From Ettlia oleoabundans (Eukaryota > Chlorophyta > Chlorophyceae > Chlamydomonadales): a DNA stretch of 10,368 bases. The stretch spans positions 1,439 to 11,806 of the forward strand of contig JAAMXP010000295.1 of NCBI GenBank assembly GCA_019693395.1. The letters are read 5' to 3'. The translations under genes were made by a program, and so were the position numbers. The notes under the pieces are model-generated. The model was not told the origin of the DNA. It worked only from the letters and a program-made list of their open reading frames with translations, and did no database searches. Positions 1-7,119 of the stretch are shown here, piece after piece (the stretch's first letter is position 1; each line of letters begins with the position of its first letter).

Positions 1-108
1 CCCCTCCTTGCACCCTTGCTGCTGTTGGCAGTTCTACCGGCATTTCCTGTAGCCAGCCCAACTACTTTGTTGCCTCCCCTATCGTGACGCAGTCTTGCTG
101 CAATACCC

Positions 109-134
109 CACGTTTGCATCTCACGTTTGCATCT
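109..134 (+). repeat. Two tandem copies of a 13-base unit
   Basis: CACGTTTGCATCT occurs twice back to back with no mismatch. The pair lies in the non-coding left flank. The unit contains ATGCAAA on the minus strand, but there is no promoter context to give it meaning. Confidence 0.85.
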
Positions 135-715
135 GTTGCACTGCCTGCACCCCACCTCACTTGCCTGTTTGCCAACTTGTTTTCTCACAAACTTGGTTTG
201 AATACTCACATCCCCACTTCTTTCTTCCCTATTTTCATGTATCACCAGGTCCTCCCTTTGCACCTGAGCCGATTACTTAGACGCTTTACGCTTTACGCGA
301 CCTGTGTCAGTGCCATTGACGCACTCCCCCACACAGGTCCAGCAATCCCATGCTTCCTGTGGGCCGCCGCCCTTGACTAGACGAGACAAATATGACACCG
401 GCTGTCGGTGACAGCTGGTCATTTTGCTGCTGCCCACCCCAGCGAAGTTCGTAGTTCATACACCAAATCCGCTTCCAAATGCCTTGCAATAGTGGCGCGT
501 GCCTCTTTGTTTTGCAAACACACGTGAGTAAACTTTACCACCACAGTGCACCAGGAAGGCATAAGCATCGTGTTGCAGTGCAGCAACCGTGCGTGGTGCG
601 TTGGGCTGGTGGAAAGTGGAATACCATGTTGCCAGCGCTGTGCAGATATTGCTTGCATATCCCCACTTTGAGTGACTTGTCAACGCTCACTCAGCCCAGA
701 CCAGGGCGACAATTG

Positions 716-720
716 TTACA
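716..720 (-). terminator. Poly(A) signal TGTAA of the aminotransferase gene
   Basis: The pentamer TGTAA, the usual chlorophyte polyadenylation signal, reads on the minus strand (TTACA on the plus strand) 135 bases past the stop codon. It is the first occurrence on this strand after the stop. That position suits a 3' UTR of about 150 bases, with cleavage 10-20 bases further on. A five-base match is weak evidence by itself. Confidence 0.5.
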
Positions 721-854
721 CGGGCATAAGTATTGACATTGATCACAGTTTGCAAGAAAGCTAGTCAAACATAAAGAATTGAACGGACGGACTGCGCCTC
801 GACACCCCTCCGTGCAACAGTGCTGCCAGCCTGTGGCAACCCAGCCTTGCTGCC

Positions 855-3800
855 TTACTTGAGCACTTCCTTTGCCACCTCTCCCAACACCTGGCAGCAC
901 TTCGCTATCTGCTCCTCACTGCAGTGCAGTAATGTCAAACCACCATCAGCACTACAGCCCAGTGGGTGTGCGGTACGTGGCACAGCTATTCAAAACAAGC
1001 AAGTGGCACCGCTGCATACGTCAATTGGGCTGTAGCAGGGTTGTAGTATGCTAACAACCCCACCGGAGAGAGCCTGTAGCCGGCCTTACTGTTGATTCCT
1101 GCCAACACTCTGCTGGCACTTGCCGCAACAGGAGGCACCCGACAGCACAAGGCTTGATTGCCAGTTGAGTGTTCGGTAGGCTGCTGGAGCTGGTCTGCTG
1201 GTTTACCAGGGCTGCCTTGGCTGGCAGATGCAGCTGGCTGCAGGCAGCCAAGTTGGATTGTATTATCGACATAGCCCAAGTCATGTTTGCTCACCTGACA
1301 ATCAGCGGGGGCACTAGACGGACGGTGTCACCCTTGCCAGCGGTGATGACGATGATGCCGCGGTCCCTGGCTGCCGTAACTAATGCCCCAGCCATCTGCA
1401 AGAGATAGGAGGCGAGGGCTTATAGGTCAATGGAAGGGGCACGTGAGGCAGGTGTACACTCAACTGAGAATATGATAACAGGTGCACTGGGTGCAGTGTT
1501 CCTATGGAAGGAGTTGGGCAAGCACCTGGTCCAGCTGAATGCCGCAGATGAGGCCCATGCCGCGTATCTCCTGCACAGCGTGACATGGGATAGCGCGACA
1601 CAGAGTGGGCAACCCGATGCAGCTAGGTGCGACATAGCATGGCGCAGCAGGCCATGGCATGTTTGTGCAATGAGCGGGCAGGTTACAAGCAGCTGTAGCG
1701 AACGCAAACAGCAGCAAGATCTCCAGCCTTTCCATGCAAGCGGCAATGGGAACAAGCCTGCTGCTATAATCTGTGTTTAGGGCAGGCTTGCAGCCCCTGC
1801 AAGCTACATTTATGGCCAGGGCGGTACGCATCCCTGCACCAAACCTCTTGCTGCCACGGCACCTTGACATGGGGGTTGCCCGAGAATGCTTCCCGCAGCC
1901 CAGAACGCAGCAGCTCGCCCTTGCGGTTCACAGACTCAAGGAAATCTGCAGGCAGGTGCAGGCCAGGCCATGCGGGCAGAGGCCAGACGGGCACGCAGGC
2001 AAGGCAGAAGCAAGTAAGCGAGCAGGTAGCAGTTGCGCAAGGCTGCAATGAAGCCAGCGAGTTGGCATTTCTCAGCACTGATGGAGGACCAATGGTATTA
2101 GGCAGGATAGTGCGAAGCATCGAGCACAGTGGCAGGGGAGGTGGAGGCAAGATGGGCCTGGGGTGGTAGAGGTGTGGCTGAACCGGGAAATGCACTTGTT
2201 CAACAGGTTGCATGGTTCGAAGCCTGCCTCTTCTTCTCCATTGTTCAGGCCCAAACTTCAACCTTTTAGCAAGCCCCCACCTGGCTGACTGATGATGTCA
2301 AAGACTGTGCAAGCTGTGTGGCAGACCAGAGGGTTGCCGGCAAAAGTGGAGCCGTGGTCGCCTGGTGCCATCACTGCTGCAACATGCTCCTTCAGCAGCA
2401 CCGCGCCGATGGGCAGCCCGCCTGCGGGTCACACACAAACACAAGTAAGGGAATAATTTGATCACGCTTAATGATTTGTACCATGGCAAGCAACCTGCAC
2501 GACAGTAACATCCCAGCACTTTGTTGAGCCATTGTCCCACTGCTGCCATGCCCCTGCCGCAGCCACCGCTGTCGAAGAAAGTGCGCGGTGTGGCAACTGG
2601 CCAGGCGCCACCGGTGCCACCTCAGCGGCCAAGGGCCCAACAGGCATCACAGCACATAAAAGTGCAAGAAGAAAGGAAAGAAGAGTGCGCCCAGGGGTGT
2701 GATTGGAAGCCAGCAGAGCAACGGGCCTACAAGGCCGCCTCTTGCTGGCTACAACAATGTAAGATGGACAACCCTCACCTGCCAGGGGCTTAGCAAGCGT
2801 CATCATGTCGGGATTAACCTCATAATGCTGGTGGCCCCACAGCTTGCCTGTGCGGCCCAGCCCTACCTGCAAGCATGGGGGCCGATTGCTGAGACAACGC
2901 TTAGGGTAGGCACGATCACGCATATGGTAGGCGGTGGCATGCGTGCGTGGCGTGCCGGTTCACGACAAGGAAAGCAGGAACTGGTCGAAGGCTGGAGAAG
3001 GCAGATCGTGGGCTGCGCAAGCTACGGCAAGCAAGTCTACAATACTTGTGCCCCTGCACATTTGTACCCGTGGCACAGACGCAGAATGCTGGGTGCACAG
3101 GCCAGCGCACCCTCACCCACCTGCACTTCATCAAACACCAGCAGCGCCCCTGCCTCGTCACAGAGCTCCCGCAGGCCTTGCAAGAATGCCTTGCTGGCTG
3201 CATAGAGGGAAAGCACAGACATGAGGGAATGAGGAAAGGCCTGATAATAAATTTGGAGGCTAGCAGGGATGCATGGGGCGGGTGCATGAAGGGCCTTATG
3301 ACAAGGAAACTTTTCACCACCAAATCTTTCCCCACGCGCAGGGCAACAACCACAGCGCAGGGCTGCCATGGGTGCACTGCTAGCGATACACAACCCACAG
3401 CTGCCGCATCTGATGCACCCCATGCTGATTTGGCAGCGCACTTGGGTAAACGCCTCCCTCTCCCTGGATGGGCTCAACAAAAACCGCTGCCGTCTTGCCC
3501 TTCTTGATCACGCCGCGGGCAGCTTCCAAGTCCCTGCGAACGAGAAGCAAGGTGCAATACGGGATGGAGTAGTAGGGGCAGGACAAAGAGGAAAGTGTGG
3601 TAACTGCATGCGCCAAATCAATGCGTAGTAAGCAGGCACTGCCAGGTAGGAGCAGACACCGTGGTGGTTTGGGCCTTGAAGCCGGCTAGCATGGGGCAGC
3701 ATTGAAGATGCCGCCACCGGCAAAGGCCGGAGCACTAGCGCCATAGCACCACTGCTGCTTCCCGTGCTGCCACCCGCACAAGTACGGTGGGTCGAGCAGG

Positions 3801-6449
3801 GAGCGTTGACCACTGGGGCAGGCAAGGAGGCAACAAGGATCACCAGCGACAAAGCAGGCAGGCTAAGAGCCCGGCAGGCAGGCACACAGGCAGGCAGGCA
3901 GGCAGCCGAGCAGGGCTGGGCTGGGCGGGGCTCACATGTACGGAACCATGACTGAGCCCGGCATGCCAGGCTGAAAAGGCGTCTTGTACTGCTCCTGCAG
4001 GGAGGTACCCCAGGCAATAAATCATGACAGAACAGGTGAGTTCCTGCACATGTTTGTCGTTGCAAGCCGCAAACACAACCGAGCGGCAGCTGGGCAGTGC
4101 AATGCTGCTGCGGCGCCAAGCCCGCTGCGGGAAGCGAGTATGGTGGCTGCCTGTGCAAGCAGCACTGCAAGCATCTCGACAAGCGTGACACCCCGTTATC
4201 TGAGAAGAGCATGGCGTGCCAGCCTGACGGTTACGCTCAGCTTCACAGCCGGATCAATGCCTCCGACCAAGGACATAACTCGCTCCGATGGCCCAGCTCA
4301 TCAACAGCTATCAAACCCCATACGCTACCTCACCACCTATATTGCCACCCCACCTTATATGTGAGCGCCAGCGCGCCCATGGTGCGGCCGTGGAACGAAC
4401 CAGTGAAGGACACAATCTCGGTGGCACAGTCCAGGGCGGTGTCGGCATTGTATGGGTCCAGCCCGGCTGCATGGGATCACAGCAGCAGGTAAACATGAGC
4501 AGCCAGCTGGGCGTGGGAGGAGTGCAATCAGCATTGCAACAACGAAGCCTCGCTATACCCTAGGGTGGAGAAGCTTGCAACAAGAAAGGCTGAGTGTACC
4601 TTAGGGTGAAAAGCCTTACAGAAGAAAGGCCGACTCTCTCTACCTTTGGGTGAAGAAGCGGGAACAAGGCATACGCCTGACTCACCCTTGACCTTGGCGT
4701 ACTTGCGCGCAAATTTGATGGCCGCCTCATTTGCCTCAGTGCCGGTGTTTGAGTAGAACACGCGGTCAGCAAAGCTGTTGTCTACCAGCCGCTTCGCCAG
4801 CTTGACCTGCGACATCAGAAAAGGGTGGGGTGCACGTTGCCTGCTTGCATGCTTGCTTTGCATTTACGCTGTTCCTGGCGACCATTCCTTGGTCCCAGTT
4901 ATGTTGTGCGCCGCCTAAAGCGCTGCGGTCCTCAAGTGTGCAGGGACGTTGCTGCCCCGTATGCATGCTCACAACCGACCCACAGAACTTCCTGCACGCG
5001 CTGCTGCTCTTCCACATGTGGGGCTTTTCAGGCCGCAGCCTGCCATGCCACCTCAATCCAGTGCACCGCCACTACAGGCAGCTCAAGATACACTGGCGAT
5101 AGCTGCACGCATTTTGCTGGCTGTTGCAGCCCGGCTGACATCGTGCCGTGCCATGACTGTAGCTACAGCTCGTGACCACCTGTAAAGCTGTGCGGAAGAG
5201 GTTGCTGACATGTCTCAAGTGCAACCACAGCACGTACCTACCTGAGGAGCTGTGTGGAAGAGGTTGCTGACGTGGGCCAGCAGCCCCGCCTGCTCTGTCA
5301 GCGCCTCAAGCCAGCGGGGGTCGCTGTGTCCTGCAGTGGCACAGGCCACAGGCTCAGTAGTGCGACTAGCAAACTATTACAGGATAAAAGAAAACCTAAT
5401 CAACTTAGATGCAAGTGTGGTTGAATTCCCCGAAGCCCAAAGCAGCGCCAGGGAAGGGTACCAGCAGCATCAGGTGGAAGACTACGGCTGGCAGTGAAGC
5501 CAGTGTGGCTGTCTAGCACTGGTGCCAACCCGCCATGCACAAACAGCTTTCTCATAACGCAATCTTGCATCCGTGCATTTCCGCAGCAAAGAGCTGGCGA
5601 CAACTGCCAACAACGCTACCTCCCACAACAGCCCAGGCGCACCCGCCCACCTAGCGCGTTCACTGCGATGCCGCCCGCAAAATCGAGGTATTCCTTTCCG
5701 TGTGCATCCCACATGCGGGCACCCTCGCCATGCGTAAACACGATTTCAGGGCGGGCGTAGGTCTGGAGGATGTACCTGGAAGAGCAGAGGAATCAGCAGA
5801 GGCGGCAGGGACAGGGTGGGCACAACACGAGTCAACCGGAGTGCATGCTGAGTGGCAGGGTGCTACCCATTGCATGCCAAAAGATGAAATGACTTGCCCT
5901 GCTGTATGTGTAGCTGTGAGACGCTTCTATAAATCGGACACCCTCCGGCAGTTGACATGGCGCAAACAAGCGGCACCCAAACCAACACAACATACAGGCA
6001 ATTCTCCAACCCATGCTGACATGCTGACAGCCCTTCCCTGCCTCCCTTCTGTCTCTGTTTGGCCAGGCTGCCTGCTTACTTCTTCTCTTCCTCCATTATC
6101 TCGCGAGTGAACTCATCTGCAAAGCTAGGAGACTCAGCCTCCTTCTCAGGGGCCGCGGTTGCCAACACACGGCACACCTGCAAATTAGCCACAGGCAGGC
6201 AGCGGCGGTGGTGGCGGACAAGTGGGTGGGTTGGCCTCCTTGTCGCCATGTAGCGCCAGCGCAGTATTGACGGGAATGTTATGTGTGCTGTGAGGCTGCA
6301 AGCGCGGTGCCCGCTGCAGTTAGGTCAAGGGTTGTTGCGATGCTCCTCACCCGCGGTCGGCAGCCGTGCTTGTTGGCCTTTGCGGCAAAGGGCACCGAGC
6401 CGCCCCTCATCGCTGACTTCTGCACGCTTATCGCCAGACCTGCCTGCAT
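855..6449 (-). CDS. ARG9: N-acetylornithine aminotransferase, plastid-targeted, complete 15-exon gene
   Basis: This PLP enzyme transfers an amino group from glutamate to N-acetylglutamate semialdehyde to make N-acetylornithine, a step of arginine synthesis that takes place in the plastid in plants and green algae. Joining 15 exons gives 464 residues, close to plant homologues. Visible class III aminotransferase landmarks, in order, are [20 protein letters not shown] (spans 92-111), [17 protein letters not shown] (157-173), [18 protein letters not shown] (201-218), [11 protein letters not shown] (255-265), [18 protein letters not shown] (284-301), [15 protein letters not shown] (314-328), [10 protein letters not shown] (343-352), [14 protein letters not shown] (396-409) and a C-terminal [10 protein letters not shown]. 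Lys317 is the expected PLP Schiff-base lysine, Asp288 the pyridine-nitrogen partner, and Thr346 a phosphate contact. The start is the first ATG in the frame, with A at -3. Residues 1 to about 40 are basic and Ala/Ser-rich and fit a transit peptide. ARG9 is the Chlamydomonas name. Ornithine or GABA aminotransferase is less likely, because the motif wording is of acetylornithine type throughout. Confidence 0.94.
3873..3905 (+). repeat. GGCA (CAGG) microsatellite in an intron
   Basis: This is an interrupted run of GGCA tetranucleotides, with one ACA interruption, inside the aminotransferase intron that follows exon 7. It starts about 30 bases from that intron's donor. Related CAGGCA motifs are scattered through other introns of the window. 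No function is evident. Confidence 0.85.
4515..4685 (-). repeat. Tandem array of about 42-base GT...AG units in intron 5 of the aminotransferase gene
   Basis: Read on the minus strand, the intron after exon 5 begins with three imperfect direct repeats: 4644-4685 (42 bases), 4600-4643 (44) and 4559-4599 (41). A more diverged fourth copy extends to about 4515. Each unit starts with GT, contains a pyrimidine-rich stretch of the form TTCTTCACCC, TTTTCACCC or TTCTCCACCC, and ends in or next to AG. As a result AG is directly followed by GTA at the unit borders, with one extra G before the third GTA. The first unit starts exactly at the true splice donor GTGAGT. The array makes up most of the 219-base intron. 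Confidence 0.8.
5180..5274 (-). repeat. Duplicated 3' end of exon 4 inside intron 4
   Basis: The last part of exon 4 (5248-5274) recurs in the intron just downstream (5187-5213), with 25 of 27 bases identical. The exon reads [10 protein letters not shown] before its GTAGGT donor. The intronic copy reads [10 protein letters not shown] in the same frame relative to the copy and is followed by CAG and a possible GTGGTC donor (exon-like end at 5180). The two donors are 62 bases apart, so use of the distal one would shift frame and bring in a TGA soon after the first donor. The arrangement looks like a local tandem duplication. Confidence 0.8.
6351..6449 (-). other. First exon: predicted chloroplast transit peptide of the aminotransferase
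   Basis: The exon encodes 33 residues beginning [17 protein letters not shown]. It has many Lys, Arg, Ala, Ser and Gly and no acidic residue, which is typical of green-algal plastid leaders. The leader continues into exon 2 (RVLATAA), after which the sequence turns acidic and the mature enzyme begins. The exon ends at CGG followed by a GTGAGG donor. No other ATG lies in this frame upstream, although the frame stays open for about 60 more codons towards 6635. Targeting is inferred from composition and from the known plastid location of the enzyme; a mitochondrial location cannot be excluded. Confidence 0.75.
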
Positions 6450-7119
6450 GTTGCTGGTCAGGAACTGCGGCGGCGGAAAGGCTGCCGTTTGCGACAGCAA
6501 CGGACACTGATTCACAAGCTGCTTTATTGATTGCGCGGACTGGCAATAATTCCAGGAGGGTTGCAACCTCGCGCGCGCAAGTCCTAGTTGGCTGAGCCTC
6601 TTGCTCAAGTCCAGCTTCGTTTGGTTGAGAGCCACGCGAGACTGTCAAGATGCTAATCAAGCGGCTTGCATAACGCAGTCCAAGAGGACTGGGGTTAGCA
6701 CGAATAGGGTGCAGCGGCGTTCCATAGAGCGCCGCCGCTGCCAAAGCGCTGCTGCCACCATATGCCTCTGGTCGTTTGCACCCCTGTTTCGATATTGGAC
6801 AATGGTGTAGGCCTCAAGTAAGCGTTTTTATTAGCAACAATTGTAACATGCAATGACAAGCGATGCTATACTCTGTGGCGGCACAAGATGGCACGAGACG
6901 GCATGAGCCGTCCTTGACAAACCCCTCGAGGCTCAGAATGCATCACACATGCTGCCCTGTGCTTCAGACAGTGATCGAGACGTGCTCTTCAACAGTTCGT
7001 CGTGTATACGCGGCGTTTGCTTAAAGATACAGGCTGCCCAACTGCCAGCGCAAAACAACTGAACTGCCAGTGCCAGCTGCTGCCTGGCTCTCCACTGGCC
7101 ACTGGCCTCCAAGCGGCCC
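6450..7119. other. Spacer between the two minus-strand genes: 3' UTR, then promoter and leader of the aminotransferase
   Basis: The 670 bases between the methyltransferase stop and the aminotransferase start hold no supported gene. On the minus strand there is no TGTAA; an AATAAA at 6827-6832 is a weak alternative poly(A) site for the methyltransferase. No clear TATA box was seen. A GCGCGCGC run lies near 6573-6580. The stretch 6933-7120 could contain a further terminal methyltransferase exon if the GTAAGG at 7131-7136 is used as a donor. A TGTAA at 6842-6846 reads on the plus strand, but no plus-strand gene is evident to use it. Confidence 0.6.
6657..6761 (-). other. Short upstream ORF candidate ahead of the aminotransferase
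   Basis: A 34-codon ATG-initiated frame (starting MVAAALWQRRRSMERR) ends with TGA about 208 bases before the aminotransferase ATG. It would be an upstream ORF only if the transcript starts beyond 6761, which the sequence does not show. It has no recognisable similarity that I can name, and a frame of this length is expected by chance. Confidence 0.2.

Larger units (their letters stand above)
1..854. other. Downstream region of the aminotransferase gene; no supported gene
   Basis: The minus-strand 3' UTR should end near 690-710. The rest is pyrimidine-rich on the plus strand. Two places resemble plus-strand splice acceptors: a strong tract ending TATCACCAG at 249, and CCCCCACACAG at 338. If used, the frame 250-380 (ending in TAG) could be the last exon of a convergent gene entering from the left, but its translation shows no motif I recognise. 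No plus-strand TGTAA follows it before 860. Confidence 0.35.
855..6449 (-). other. Exon-intron map of the acetylornithine aminotransferase gene
   Basis: Exons in transcription order: 6351-6449, 6080-6177, 5651-5775, 5242-5330, 4686-4806, 4354-4466, 3936-3994, 3442-3533, 3121-3197, 2779-2866, 2281-2421, 1863-1945, 1526-1570, 1295-1395, 855-918 (TAA at 855-857). They total 1395 bases, which is 464 codons plus stop, and every junction keeps phase. All 14 introns are GT-AG, and 13 end in GCAG (the second ends in CCAG). Most donors read GTGRG, GTGGG or GTAAG/GTAGG, but three are weak beyond GT: GTGCGC after exon 8, GTGCCG after exon 12 and GTGCTT after exon 13. Introns run from 130 to 435 bases. 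Exon 13 is a 45-base micro-exon coding for the conserved GMGLICG segment. Each boundary was chosen because it restores the family sequence and has a plausible splice site. Confidence 0.9.

Noticed and set aside
2699..3205. 168-residue plus-strand open frame
   Set aside because: Antisense overlap with exons 9 and 10 of the aminotransferase; no recognisable protein.
2947..3507. 186-residue plus-strand open frame
   Set aside because: It runs antisense across two aminotransferase exons and the introns between them. Composition looks random and no motif is visible.
3508..4212. 234-residue minus-strand open frame, Cys/Ala/Pro-rich
   Set aside because: It is mostly intron sequence (3534-3935 and 3995-4212) and reads the intervening exon 3936-3994 out of frame. 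No family motif.
6281..6635. Extended N terminus of the aminotransferase beginning near 6635
   Set aside because: The frame is open, but the start there is GTG and no ATG occurs before 6449. Eukaryotic initiation at the ATG is far more likely.
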